NCBI GenBank assembly: GCA_964402055.1
Contig: CAYOAV010000002.1
Location: 27,533-91,532 of the forward strand
Direction: 5' to 3'
DNA length: 64,000 nt
From: UMGS363 sp964402055
GTDB taxonomy: Bacteria > Bacillota > Clostridia > Oscillospirales > Ruminococcaceae
Part shown: piece after piece, positions 16,226-24,974 of the stretch
How positions within the stretch are numbered: position 1 is the stretch's first letter
Layout: each line of letters starts with the position of its first letter
Notes under the pieces: generated by a model
What the model saw: the letters and a program-made list of their open reading frames with translations, nothing else
The model's database searches: none
Told to the model about the DNA's origin: nothing
Program-made: the position numbers and the translations under genes

Positions 16226-17599
16226 TTAGAATTCAAGCTTTTTTTCGAGATAAGCTGTAAGCTCTTCGATTTTTACACGTTCCTGTTCCATTGTGTCACG
16301 GTCACGAACGGTAACACAGCCATCCTTTTCAAGCGTGTCAAAGTCGTATGTGATGCAGAATGGAGTTCCAATCTCATCCTGACGACGGTAACGTTTACCG
16401 ATTTGTCCAGCTTCATCATATTCAACATTGAACTTCTTGGAAAGCATGGAATAAACCTCCAAAGCAGGTTCTTTAAGCTTCTTTGTAAGAGGAAGAATGG
16501 CAGCCTTTACAGGTGCAAGGGCAGGGTGGAGGTGCATAACAGTTCTTACATCGCCCTCACCAATCGTTTCTTCATCATAAGCGTCGCAAACAATTGTAAG
16601 GAAAAGACGTTCAACACCAAGTGATGGCTCAATAACATATGGAATATACTTTGAATTATCATCAGGATCAAAATATTCAAGAGATTTTCCGCTTTCGTTC
16701 TGATGCTGAGTAAGGTCATAATCAGTTCTGTCAGCTATGCCCCAAAGCTCGCCCCAGCCGAACGGGAACTTATATTCAAAGTCAGTAGTTGCTTTAGAAT
16801 AGAAGCAAAGCTCTTTGGGATCATGATCTCTCAAGCGGAGATTTTCTTCCTTGATTCCGAGACTAAGAAGCCAGTTTTTACAATGACTTCTCCAATAATC
16901 GAACCATTCAAGGTCTGTACCTGGTTTACAGAAGAATTCAAGCTCCATTTGTTCAAATTCGCGTACACGGAAAATAAAGTTACCAGGAGTAATCTCATTT
17001 CTGAAGGATTTACCTATCTGACCAACGCCGAAGGGAACTTTTTTTCTTGTTGTGCGCTGAATATTTGCAAAGTTTACAAAAATACCCTGTGCAGTTTCAG
17101 GACGAAGATAAATTTCGGATTTAGAATCTTCTGTAACACCCTGAAAAGTCTTGAACATAAGATTAAACTGACGGATATCGGTAAAATCCTGCTTGCCACA
17201 ACTTGGGCATTTGATACCCTTTTCGTTGATATAATTAATAAGCTGTTCATTTGACCAGCCACCTGTATTTGTGCCGTCAAAATCCTCGATAAGCTTGTCT
17301 GCACGGTGACGTGTTTTGCAAGACTTACAGTCCATAAGAGGATCGGAAAAGCCGCCGAGGTGACCTGAAGCGACCCAAGTCTGAGGGTTCATAAGTATTG
17401 CTGAATCAAGTCCTACATTATATGGACTTTCCTGAACAAATTTTTTCCACCAAGCTTTTTTGATGTTATTTTTAAGTTCAACGCCGAGAGGGCCGTAATC
17501 CCAAGTATTTGCAAGTCCTCCATAAATTTCCGAACCCGGATATACAAAGCCTCTGCCTTTACAGAGAGCAACGATTTTGTCCATTGATTTTTCTGCCAT
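16226..17599 (-). CDS. glyS: Glycyl-tRNA synthetase (single-chain, class II)
   Basis: A 457-residue homodimer-type glycyl-tRNA synthetase that charges tRNA-Gly. Motifs include KIVALCKGRGFVYPGSEIYGG at the N-terminus, a zinc-type C-x2-C pair (DCKSCKTRH and IKCPSCGKQDF), class II motif 2 (SFRNEITPGNFIFRVREFEQ) and motif 3 (SLGVERLFLT), and a C-terminal anticodon-binding domain. The start is ATG 17599 after AAGGTGG; upstream in-frame codons overlap the promoter and are excluded. The leader is under 40 bases, so there is no room for a T-box. Confidence 0.96.
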   Translation of the reverse strand: MAEKSMDKIVALCKGRGFVYPGSEIYGGLANTWDYGPLGVELKNNIKKAWWKKFVQESPYNVGLDSAILMNPQTWVASGHLGGFSDPLMDCKSCKTRHRADKLIEDFDGTNTGGWSNEQLINYINEKGIKCPSCGKQDFTDIRQFNLMFKTFQGVTEDSKSEIYLRPETAQGIFVNFANIQRTTRKKVPFGVGQIGKSFRNEITPGNFIFRVREFEQMELEFFCKPGTDLEWFDYWRSHCKNWLLSLGIKEENLRLRDHDPKELCFYSKATTDFEYKFPFGWGELWGIADRTDYDLTQHQNESGKSLEYFDPDDNSKYIPYVIEPSLGVERLFLTIVCDAYDEETIGEGDVRTVMHLHPALAPVKAAILPLTKKLKEPALEVYSMLSKKFNVEYDEAGQIGKRYRRQDEIGTPFCITYDFDTLEKDGCVTVRDRDTMEQERVKIEELTAYLEKKLEF

Positions 17600-17636
17600 T
17601 TCAATAAACCACCTTATCATAAATAATACTAATTCT

Positions 17637-17665
17637 ATTATAGAACAAAAAGACAATATTGTCAA
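17637..17665 (-). promoter_or_regulatory. Consensus promoter of glyS
   Basis: On the minus strand a perfect TTGACA (17665-17660), 17 bases, then a perfect TATAAT (17642-17637). Confidence 0.9.
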
Positions 17666-17674
17666 GAATTTTCC

Positions 17675-17713
17675 AAAAAAAATGAGCGGAATCGCAATGA
17701 AACCGCTCTTTTT
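17675..17713 (-). terminator. Terminator of secDF
   Basis: On the minus strand AAAAAGAGCGG and CCGCTC form a stem around a 13-base loop, followed by ATTTTTTTT, just past the secF stop. Confidence 0.82.
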
Positions 17714-17716
17714 ATA

Positions 17717-18661
17717 TTATGCTTTTTTTACTTTTTTGGAAGGACTTCTTTTTTCTTCAAGGTATGCCCAAAGCACGGGTGCAAGGCATACAGAGGAGTA
17801 TGTGCCTGCGATCATTCCGATCATAACAGGGAGTGAGAATGAAATAATCGATGTTACACCATAAACTGCGGCAACTATTGTAACGGAAAGCATTGCAACA
17901 ACTGTTGTAACAGATGTATTTATCGAACGTGTAAGGCTTTGATTTACACTCATATTCACGATTTCATTTCTTGACATCTTTTTACTATAAAGCTTGTTGT
18001 TTTCACGAATTCTGTCGTAGATAACGATTGTATTATTGATTGAATAACCGAGAATTGTAAGAACAACAGCCATAAAGTTTGCGTTTATGCTCATACCACA
18101 GACAATAAATGTTCCGTAGCAGATGATACAGTCGTGAAGAAGTGTACTTACAGCACAGATACCAGCAAGCCAACCGCCGATATGCTTGAAACGGACTGCA
18201 ATATAAATGATAAGGACAATTGCTGAAAGAATTACAGCAACTATACACTTAAGGAAGAACTCACGTCCAGATGAAGCGGAAACATCTGATGATTCAATAA
18301 GCTCAACAGCATTTTCAGCGTATTTATCTGAAAGAGAATTGGTAAGCTCAAACTGCTTATCAGAAGAAATACTTTCAGTTGAAGTAAGGGAAAGCTGAAT
18401 GTTACTTCTTCCGGAAGAAAAGTCAACTCCAGTTGTATACTGTACACCTGATATTCCAAGAATGCTCTTAGCGTCGTCTGCGAAATCATCACAATTAAGA
18501 TCACCATCATAAACGTATGTTATAATGGTACCGCCCTTGAACTGGATATCCAGATCTGCACCGAAAATAAATGTTGAAATAATCGAGAAAACAACAAGTA
18601 CAATAGATATTGTGAAGAAAAGCTTTCTCTTTGATATGAAGTCAAAGTTAAATTTATGCAT
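17717..18661 (-). CDS. secF: Protein translocase subunit SecF
   Basis: A 314-residue membrane protein with six membrane segments: one at the N-terminus, a periplasmic-type loop, and five in the C-terminal half. Family motifs are DLDIQFKGGTIITY and TILGYSINNTIVIYDRIREN. With SecD it uses the proton gradient to pull secreted proteins outward from SecYEG. The start is ATG 18661 behind GGAGG; it overlaps the secD stop by 8 bases, so the two are translationally coupled. Confidence 0.95.
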   Translation of the reverse strand: MHKFNFDFISKRKLFFTISIVLVVFSIISTFIFGADLDIQFKGGTIITYVYDGDLNCDDFADDAKSILGISGVQYTTGVDFSSGRSNIQLSLTSTESISSDKQFELTNSLSDKYAENAVELIESSDVSASSGREFFLKCIVAVILSAIVLIIYIAVRFKHIGGWLAGICAVSTLLHDCIICYGTFIVCGMSINANFMAVVLTILGYSINNTIVIYDRIRENNKLYSKKMSRNEIVNMSVNQSLTRSINTSVTTVVAMLSVTIVAAVYGVTSIISFSLPVMIGMIAGTYSSVCLAPVLWAYLEEKRSPSKKVKKA

Positions 18662-20063
18662 TTTTCTTACCTCCATAAAGTACAGGATTTCTCATAGCTT
18701 TGAACTTTGAGAGGGAAGAGAGCATCAGCCTTGAACAGAATACACCAAAGAAAAGATTGAGAATTACACCAGAAAGAAGTGTAAATCCAAATGAATAAAT
18801 AGTACCTGCTGTTGAAGGACCGAACATAAAGAATGCAAAGTGAAGAAGCTTAGAGAACGCACTGTCAGGAGTACCAAAAGCACCCATAAGAATTATAGCA
18901 ACAAGCACCATTGTAACGTTACCATCGAGAATAGCGGTAAATGCGGTTTTGAAGCCTGATTCTATAGCACCGTCAAGCGTTTTTCCGTTATAAAGCTCTT
19001 CCTTAACTCGTTCCGAGGTGATAACGTTTGCGTCAACACCCATTCCGACTGCAAGGATAATACCTGCAATACCTGGTATTGTAAGGATAGAACCATTCAT
19101 AAAGCCGAAATAACCCGATACGAATGCAAGCGTGCCAGCAACCTGTCCGATAAGTGCAATAACTGCAACAAAACCTGGCAGTCTGTAAATTGCAATCATA
19201 TAAATTGCAATAAATGCAAATGCGATTATGCCTGCAACAACCATTGCTTCAAGAGCACCTGAACCAAGGCTTGGGGAAATCGTTGAGAAGCTCGCTGTAA
19301 CAAGCTTGAAGGGGAGAGCGCCTGAGTTTATCTTGTCGGCAAGTGCTTTTGAGCTGTCTGCGTCAAAGCTACCACTGATCTGTGCCTGTCCATCAGTAAT
19401 TACAGCACTTACTGTTGGAGCAGATATACAGGTATCATCCATCCAGATGGAAATAACACCCTGTTCCTGATAAAGCTTTGCGGTTGCTTCTGCAAATTTT
19501 TCCTTGCCTGAATCTGTAAGGTTAAGACTTACTATATATTCGCCTGCACTATCGCCGCTGTTATAATAAGCTCTGTAGGCTTCCTGAATATCAGAACCTA
19601 CGAGTATTACATTATCAGCAGTAACACCTGTTGGTGCGCCAAGCTCGTCAACCTCATAGCCCTCTCTGAATGTAAGCTCAGCTGTTTCGCCAAGTTCCTT
19701 TACAGCAGCCTCCGGATCAAAGTCAGCCTCGCCTTCCTTCCAAGGGAATCTTACAATGATACGGCTGTTGTCGTAATCAATGTAGCATTCATAGTCGGTG
19801 ATACCAAGGTTTACCATTCTCTGAACGATAACCTCCTTAGCCGCATCCATATTAGCGTCAGTAGCTTCTACATCCTCTGGTGGGGTAAAAGTAACGTCAA
19901 CGCCGCCTTTGATGTCAATACCAAAGCGGATATTGTCAATACCCTTGATATACACCTTACTCATATCTCCGTAATATGTGCTGAAGCCGAAGAATACGGA
20001 AAGTGCAAAAAGCACGATCAACAGCAATATAACGAAGAAGACAGGTTTTTTTACCTTTCTCAC
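18654..20063 (-). CDS. secD: Protein translocase subunit SecD
   Basis: A 469-residue partner of SecF. It has one N-terminal membrane segment, then the motif NIRFGIDIKGGVDVTF, then a large external P1 region (about residues 60-290), then five more segments with GIAGIILAVGMGVDANVITSERVKEEL. The start is GTG 20063, seven bases after AGGAGG; the frame is open upstream but has no better box. It is first in a two-gene operon with a consensus promoter. Confidence 0.95.
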   Translation of the reverse strand: MRKVKKPVFFVILLLIVLFALSVFFGFSTYYGDMSKVYIKGIDNIRFGIDIKGGVDVTFTPPEDVEATDANMDAAKEVIVQRMVNLGITDYECYIDYDNSRIIVRFPWKEGEADFDPEAAVKELGETAELTFREGYEVDELGAPTGVTADNVILVGSDIQEAYRAYYNSGDSAGEYIVSLNLTDSGKEKFAEATAKLYQEQGVISIWMDDTCISAPTVSAVITDGQAQISGSFDADSSKALADKINSGALPFKLVTASFSTISPSLGSGALEAMVVAGIIAFAFIAIYMIAIYRLPGFVAVIALIGQVAGTLAFVSGYFGFMNGSILTIPGIAGIILAVGMGVDANVITSERVKEELYNGKTLDGAIESGFKTAFTAILDGNVTMVLVAIILMGAFGTPDSAFSKLLHFAFFMFGPSTAGTIYSFGFTLLSGVILNLFFGVFCSRLMLSSLSKFKAMRNPVLYGGKKNA

Positions 20064-20080
20064 GTTTTGACCTCCTATAT

Positions 20081-20102
20081 TGTCGGAAATACTTGTCCGA
20101 CA
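20081..20102. promoter_or_regulatory. Inverted repeat in the secD leader
   Basis: TGTCGGA (20081-20087) and TCCGACA (20096-20102) are perfect 7-base arms 8 bases apart, between the secD promoter and its ribosome binding site. It could be an operator or a leader hairpin. There is no T-run, so it is not a simple terminator. Confidence 0.5.
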
Positions 20103-20116
20103 CAAATTATCGTTTT

Positions 20117-20145
20117 ATTATAACATTTTTTTGAATAATTGTCAA
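20117..20145 (-). promoter_or_regulatory. Consensus promoter of secDF
   Basis: On the minus strand a perfect TTGACA (20145-20140), 17 bases, then a perfect TATAAT (20122-20117). Confidence 0.9.
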
Positions 20146-20166
20146 TATTGTTTTTGCGATATAACA

Positions 20167-21180
20167 TCAAATAGTGAAAAATCTTTGAGAAACGGAGAAA
20201 GCTTCATTTTTAGCAAGCTCAATATAGCCGCTTCTTTCAGGAGATATTTCAAGATTTGGAGCATTTACCTGTGCAGTCATAGGCTCGGGGCAGAAATAAT
20301 TCTTGAAGCCTCTGTCATTCCATATTATCCAGAATTTATAGCCGTCATCTACCTCGTAACAAAGACGCTTGCCACTTTCGGTGTCTGTCATTACACAGCC
20401 ATGAAAATCCTTTCCGTTAAGTTCAGTTGTCCCACCTGTATACATATCATTGCATATATCCGACAGTACAGGGCATTTTGTGCCGTTGACATATTCCTTA
20501 TCGTAATTGTTAAGGTTAAGCTGTCTGCCGTTAGGAAGCCAGCGTTTTTTGTTAAATTGCAATTTTTTATCAGCAGGTATCTGTAAACGGATATTTTCAA
20601 GCTTACCATTATCAACGAATGGAGCATTTATAGTTGTATGCGTAGCAATTGATACAGGCATCATTTTATTATCCGAATTATTTGTAAGCTTAATAGTATG
20701 CTTCAAACCATCAGAGGAAAGTTCAATTGTTATTTCCACTGTAAATTTTATTGGGAAACAATTAAAGAAAAAGTCATTTTCATCATATGTATAGGTTGTT
20801 GTGACATATGAATGCTGACTGTCAAAGTGTAAATCCTTTACCTTATGAACCCTTTTATGGAGAAAGCCGTGAAGATGATTTTTAAACCTTTCCTCGTTTA
20901 CGGGAAGGTTATAAACAGCATCAGAGGTTTTGATAACACCACCGTCAAAGCGGTTAGGTAAATAAAGCGTAGGCAACCCCCAAATTTCGGGAGCTTTCAT
21001 AAATTCCGAAATCGTAAGCTCATCGGAATATCTGAAAATTTCCATATGCTTTTCTTCATCACGGAAACGAATAACATTTGAACCAAGAGAGGGGAGTACG
21101 ATTGCGTGATATCTGCCGAACTTAAGCTCAACAGCCTCTACCCCTTTAAATTGAATTTTTTTTGCACTATATTCTGACAT
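20167..21180 (-). CDS. Aldose 1-epimerase family protein
   Basis: A 337-residue galactose-mutarotase-like protein of the beta-sandwich type. Likely catalytic residues are the histidines in ERFKNHLHGFLH and IATHTTINAPF and the general-base glutamate in CPEPMTAQVNAPN. Family members interconvert sugar anomers; the sugar used here is unknown. The start is ATG 21180, seven bases after AAAGGGTG. It follows a TatD-associated-type radical SAM gene in the same transcript, an unusual partnership with no obvious shared pathway. Confidence 0.85.
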   Translation of the reverse strand: MSEYSAKKIQFKGVEAVELKFGRYHAIVLPSLGSNVIRFRDEEKHMEIFRYSDELTISEFMKAPEIWGLPTLYLPNRFDGGVIKTSDAVYNLPVNEERFKNHLHGFLHKRVHKVKDLHFDSQHSYVTTTYTYDENDFFFNCFPIKFTVEITIELSSDGLKHTIKLTNNSDNKMMPVSIATHTTINAPFVDNGKLENIRLQIPADKKLQFNKKRWLPNGRQLNLNNYDKEYVNGTKCPVLSDICNDMYTGGTTELNGKDFHGCVMTDTESGKRLCYEVDDGYKFWIIWNDRGFKNYFCPEPMTAQVNAPNLEISPERSGYIELAKNEAFSVSQRFFTI

Positions 21181-21199
21181 AAAAAAACACCCTTTCATT

Positions 21200-21808
21200 C
21201 TATGATTCATATACTCTTACTCTCAAAGGTATTCCCATACTCATCGAAAGAGCCTTTGCACGGCTGATATCCTCGGGAGATATGACATCAACGACTGTGA
21301 ATACCGTCTGCGGCAGATATGCCTTGCAGTCTGAAGCAAAGGATAGCATTGCGTCAAAAGCGTCATCCCATTTAGGATTTGTTACCTCATTATATTTTTC
21401 CTTGCAGTATGAGTTAAGAGAAATAGACACGATATCAACTGCACCCTGCAAAAGCTTTGCAGTCGGTATTCCGTGAATTTTATCACCAAGACCGTTAGTA
21501 TTGAGCCTTACGGTAACATTATAATTTGCTTTGACAAATTCACCGATAGCTATAACCTCATTGACACGCATCATCGGCTCGCCGTAGCCGCAGAATACAA
21601 CCTCTTTATATTTAGTCATATCTGTTTTTTCAAAAGCCGCTTTAATTTCGTCAAGAGATGGTTCGTGTTCAAGCCAAAGGCTGTCGCTTCCATATGCACC
21701 GTCGCCGTTTTTCCTTATGCAAAAGGTGCAATTGCAAGGACATCTGTTGGTGATATTGATGTAAAGCTTACCTTCAACCTCGTAGAGAATATTCATTCTT
21801 TTTTTCAT
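21200..21808 (-). CDS. Radical SAM protein (TatD-associated type)
   Basis: A 202-residue small radical SAM enzyme. The [4Fe-4S] cluster motif CxxxCxxC is in NRCPCNCTFCIRKNG, and the SAM-binding VVFCGYGEPMMR follows. It resembles the TatD-associated radical SAM family, whose reaction is not known. No tatD gene is beside it here. It lies 12 bases after nadC and 19 bases before the epimerase start, in one operon. Confidence 0.82.
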   Translation of the reverse strand: MKKRMNILYEVEGKLYINITNRCPCNCTFCIRKNGDGAYGSDSLWLEHEPSLDEIKAAFEKTDMTKYKEVVFCGYGEPMMRVNEVIAIGEFVKANYNVTVRLNTNGLGDKIHGIPTAKLLQGAVDIVSISLNSYCKEKYNEVTNPKWDDAFDAMLSFASDCKAYLPQTVFTVVDVISPEDISRAKALSMSMGIPLRVRVYES

Positions 21809-21820
21809 TATTAAATAACC

Positions 21821-22663
21821 TTATTTCTTATCAATTTTAAGAGAAATATCGAAAGCCTTAACCGAATGCGTCAAAGCTCCGACTGATACGATGTCAACAC
21901 CTGTTGCGGCAACCTCTGCCATATTTTCAAGAGTAACGTTGCCCGATGCTTCAAGAACAGCCTTTCCGTCAGCTATTTCAACGCATTTTTTCATCTGCTC
22001 GCAGGTCATATTATCAAGCATAATAACGTCTGCGTTGCAGGAAAGAGCCTCACGAAGCTCGTCTTCATTTCTGACTTCGACTTCAATTTTTATCATATGA
22101 CCGATTTTTGAACGGAGAGCTTCAACAGCCTTTGTGATGCTTCCGTAAGCGTCAATATGATTATCCTTGAGCATAGCCGCATCGGATAGGTTATATCTGT
22201 GATTTTTACCGCCTCCGACTGTTACAGCATACTTTTCAATTGCACGAAGTCCGGGGAGAGTTTTTCTTGTTTCTGTAACGTGTGCATTAGTTCCCTTGCA
22301 GCATTCAGCGTATTTAGCTGTTTCACTTGCAATTCCAGACATATGCTGGAGGATATTGAGAGCAGTTCGTTCAGCTTTGAGTATAGCCTTGGTTTTTCCT
22401 GTAACAACGGCAATAACATCGCCCTTGTTAACCTTGCCGCCGTCCTTTATATTAATCTGAACGCTAATATCCTTGTCAAGTATTTCAAAAACACGGATAG
22501 CGATATCAATTCCGCAGAGAACACCACTTGCTTTTGCAACGAAGTGAGCGGTTGAAACATCCTCATCGTCAAGAAGATAGTCAGTTGCAACGTCAACGTA
22601 GTTTATATCCTCACGCAATGCACGTTCTATGATTTCATCTGTAATAAATTGTGGTAAATTCAT
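21821..22663 (-). CDS. nadC: Nicotinate-nucleotide pyrophosphorylase (carboxylating)
   Basis: A 280-residue quinolinate phosphoribosyltransferase that converts quinolinate and PRPP to nicotinate mononucleotide, CO2 and pyrophosphate. Hallmarks are HVTETRKTLPGLRAIEKYAV, GGGKNHRYNLSDAAMLKDNHI, IEVEVRNEDEL and VSVGALTHSVKAFDISLK. An AGGAG box lies just upstream. The preceding NAD gene, nadA, lies 11 kb away on the same strand rather than beside it, and nadB is not in the window. Confidence 0.96.
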   Translation of the reverse strand: MNLPQFITDEIIERALREDINYVDVATDYLLDDEDVSTAHFVAKASGVLCGIDIAIRVFEILDKDISVQINIKDGGKVNKGDVIAVVTGKTKAILKAERTALNILQHMSGIASETAKYAECCKGTNAHVTETRKTLPGLRAIEKYAVTVGGGKNHRYNLSDAAMLKDNHIDAYGSITKAVEALRSKIGHMIKIEVEVRNEDELREALSCNADVIMLDNMTCEQMKKCVEIADGKAVLEASGNVTLENMAEVAATGVDIVSVGALTHSVKAFDISLKIDKK

Positions 22664-22733
22664 TTATTAATACTCCTTTTTACGGTAAAATCGGTTTATT
22701 TTCAATGTTTTTGAAATTTCTGTGTCCGAACTG

Positions 22734-22745
22734 TTTAACGTTAAA
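22734..22745. promoter_or_regulatory. 12-bp perfect palindrome upstream of nadC
   Basis: TTTAACGTTAAA is a perfect palindrome about 70 bases before nadC. It may be an operator for the nadC operon, but no regulator can be named. Confidence 0.35.
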
Positions 22746-22769
22746 TCAACTAAGTAACAAAAAATGCTG

Positions 22770-23498
22770 TTAAAACTCATCAACAACGCTGAGAGCCTTG
22801 CAGATACTGTCTTGGATAAGCAGATCAGCTTCATTATCCTTTGGAGTTGGTGTTTTATTTATCAGCACGAGCCTGTTTCCTTTATAATAGTCAATAAGTC
22901 CGCTTGCAGGGTATACCGTCAGTGATGTTCCGCCGATAATAAGCATATCAGCTTCTGAAATAGCTTTTACAGCACCATCAACTGTTTGCTGGTTAAGACC
23001 TTCTTCATAAAGAACAACATCAGGCTTGACAAGACCGCCGCACTTGATACAAGGTGGAGGACCATCAACGCTTTTTATGTATTCCGCAGGGTGATTTTCG
23101 CCGCATCTAAGACAATAATTTCTATGTACAGATCCGTGAAGCTCATAAACGGTTTTGCTTCCTGCTTTATAATGCAATCCGTCAATATTCTGTGTTACAA
23201 CAGCTGTAAGCTTGCCCATCTGTTCGAGCTTTGCAAGAGCGTAATGGGCAGAATTAGGCTGTGCATCAAGGCAAAGCATTTTCTCACGGTAAAATTCATA
23301 AAAATCCGCAAGATGATTAACATAAAATGATCTGCTCAGGATAGTTTCGGGCGGATATTTATATTTTTGATTATAAAGTCCGTCAACACTGCGGAAATCT
23401 GGTATACCGCTTTCAGTGGAAACACCTGCTCCGCCGAAAAAAACGATTTTTTCTGCTTCTTCTATCCATTTTTTGAATTGTAAAAGCTTTTTGTCCAT
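22770..23498 (-). CDS. NAD-dependent protein deacylase (sirtuin)
   Basis: A 242-residue SIR2-family enzyme that removes acyl groups from lysines using NAD. Visible motifs: GAGVSTESGIPDFRS, TQNIDGLHYKAGS, catalytic histidine in ELHGSVHRNYC, two zinc CxxC pairs (CLRC and CIKC) and GGTSLTVYPASGL. Length is that of bacterial CobB-type proteins. It lies 21 bases after folA and is the third gene of thyA-folA-sirtuin. Targets cannot be inferred. Confidence 0.95.
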   Translation of the reverse strand: MDKKLLQFKKWIEEAEKIVFFGGAGVSTESGIPDFRSVDGLYNQKYKYPPETILSRSFYVNHLADFYEFYREKMLCLDAQPNSAHYALAKLEQMGKLTAVVTQNIDGLHYKAGSKTVYELHGSVHRNYCLRCGENHPAEYIKSVDGPPPCIKCGGLVKPDVVLYEEGLNQQTVDGAVKAISEADMLIIGGTSLTVYPASGLIDYYKGNRLVLINKTPTPKDNEADLLIQDSICKALSVVDEF

Positions 23499-23519
23499 AT
23501 TATCCTCTTTTCGTCACAG

Positions 23520-24005
23520 TCATATCTTTTCGTAGGTGCAGAAATGATATTTCAGTCCTTCATATTCATACTCATCAGAGGCTTGTGTTAATTTCCATTC
23601 ATCTGATTTATCAAGATCGGGAAAGAAAACTTCAGCATTGGCATTTGAGCTGATCTTTGTTATAAGTGCTTTTTTGCAATAGGGGAGAAGCTGCCTATAT
23701 ATTTCACCGCCGCCAACAACAAATATTTCTTCTTTATTTTCAGCAAGCTTTGCCACTTCGTTTACGCTGTTTACTGTTATTGCATTTTCAACCTTATAAT
23801 TTGGATCTTTTGTAAGAATTATATTTGTTCTATCCTTAAAAGGCTTACTGTTCGGCAGAGATTCAAGCGTTTTCCTGCCCATTATTACTGTATGACCAAG
23901 TGTAGTTTTTCTGAAAAACTTCATATCCTCAGGAATATGGAAAAGGAGATCGCCATTTTTGCCAATTCCGAAATCAGCATCAACAGCGGCTATTGCCGTA
24001 AGCAT
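23520..24005 (-). CDS. folA: Dihydrofolate reductase
   Basis: A 161-residue NADPH-dependent enzyme that regenerates tetrahydrofolate after thymidylate synthesis. It shows AAVDADFGIGKNGDLLFHIPEDMKFFR, MGRKTLESLP and the second nucleotide site IFVVGGGEIYRQLLP. Length is typical. It lies 19 bases after thyA, its usual functional partner, in one operon. Confidence 0.96.
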   Translation of the reverse strand: MLTAIAAVDADFGIGKNGDLLFHIPEDMKFFRKTTLGHTVIMGRKTLESLPNSKPFKDRTNIILTKDPNYKVENAITVNSVNEVAKLAENKEEIFVVGGGEIYRQLLPYCKKALITKISSNANAEVFFPDLDKSDEWKLTQASDEYEYEGLKYHFCTYEKI

Positions 24006-24024
24006 ATATATCAGTCCTTTCGCA

Positions 24025-24855
24025 TTAAATTGCGACCTCTATTTTAAAATCACCCTCATGGTATTTATAATTTTTAAGTGAGAAGCTTTCGGGCGAAAAT
24101 TTATAGAAATCATTTATAGATGTATCAATTGTAAATTCAGGTGCGTCAAAGGGTTCGTTCTTGATTATTTCCTTTATAATAGGTATATGCCTGTCATAGA
24201 TATGAGCATTCGCTATGACGTGAACAAGCTCTCCGACCTTAAGACCGCTGACCTGTGCGAGCATATGAACCAAAACTGCGTATTGGCAGACATTCCAGTT
24301 ATTGGCGGTAAGCATATCCTGTGAGCGCTGATTAAGAAGAGCATTCAGCTTGCCGTCAGAAACATTAAAGGTTAAGCTGTAAGCACACGGATAAAGACCC
24401 ATTTCCGAAAGATCGTGATGATTGTAAAGGTTCGTTATAATACGTCTGCTTGCAGGATTATTTTTTAAATCGAAAAGAACTCTGTCAACCTGATCAAAAT
24501 CACCTTCGGGATAATGATGCTTTACACCGAGCTGATAGCCGTAAGCCTTTCCGATAGAGCCATTTTCATCCGCCCAGCTATCCCATATATGAGAATCAAG
24601 CTCGGAAATATTATTGGATTTTTTTTGCCATATCCACAATAGCTCCTTTACAGCCGTTTTAAGATATGTTCTACGCAGAGTAATAATTGGAAATTCCTTA
24701 GAAAGATCATATCTGTTGACGATGCAGAAGCGGCTTATGGTATGTGCAGGTGTACCGTCCTCCCATTTGGGGCGAACCTTCATATCTGTATCCATAACAC
24801 CGTTTTCGAGTATATTATTAACATTATTTATAAAAATACTATCTGCAAGGCTCAT
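24025..24855 (-). CDS. thyA: Thymidylate synthase
   Basis: A 276-residue ThyA-type enzyme that makes dTMP from dUMP with methylenetetrahydrofolate. The active-site cysteine is in GLYPCAYSLTFNVS; other blocks are LNQRSQDMLTANNWN, SGLKVGELVHVIANAHIYDRH and the arginine region ASRRIITNLYN. The start is ATG 24855 after AAGGGAGA; an upstream in-frame ATG at 24882 lies next to the -10 box and is rejected. Confidence 0.95.
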   Translation of the reverse strand: MSLADSIFINNVNNILENGVMDTDMKVRPKWEDGTPAHTISRFCIVNRYDLSKEFPIITLRRTYLKTAVKELLWIWQKKSNNISELDSHIWDSWADENGSIGKAYGYQLGVKHHYPEGDFDQVDRVLFDLKNNPASRRIITNLYNHHDLSEMGLYPCAYSLTFNVSDGKLNALLNQRSQDMLTANNWNVCQYAVLVHMLAQVSGLKVGELVHVIANAHIYDRHIPIIKEIIKNEPFDAPEFTIDTSINDFYKFSPESFSLKNYKYHEGDFKIEVAI

Positions 24856-24887
24856 ATAAATCTCCCTTAAAAATTTGTTCATTTAAT

Positions 24888-24916
24888 ATTATAACACATT
24901 GAATTGCAAAAATCAA
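24888..24916 (-). promoter_or_regulatory. Promoter of thyA-folA-sirtuin
   Basis: On the minus strand TTGATT (24916-24911), 17 bases, then a perfect TATAAT (24893-24888). Confidence 0.8.
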
Positions 24917-24937
24917 TAGCAAATATTCAATATAAAG

Positions 24938-24974
24938 GCAAAAAGCTGTTTATTTATAGTTTTTTCAGCTTTGC
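24938..24974 (-). terminator. Possible terminator overlapping the helicase stop codon
   Basis: On the minus strand GCAAAGCTG (24974-24966) pairs with CAGCTTTTTGC (24948-24938) across a 17-base loop that includes the helicase stop region. The T-run lies partly inside the stem, so strength is uncertain. Confidence 0.5.

Noticed and set aside
16703..17254. 183-codon open frame opposite glyS
   Set aside because: It lies wholly inside the well-supported glyS gene and has no domain or start signal.
17600..17665. T-box leader for glyS
   Set aside because: The promoter is under 40 bases from the start codon, leaving no room for a T-box.
20080..20586. 168-codon plus-strand frame over the secD promoter and the epimerase
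   Set aside because: It crosses the consensus secD promoter and the epimerase coding sequence, and its translation has no family features.
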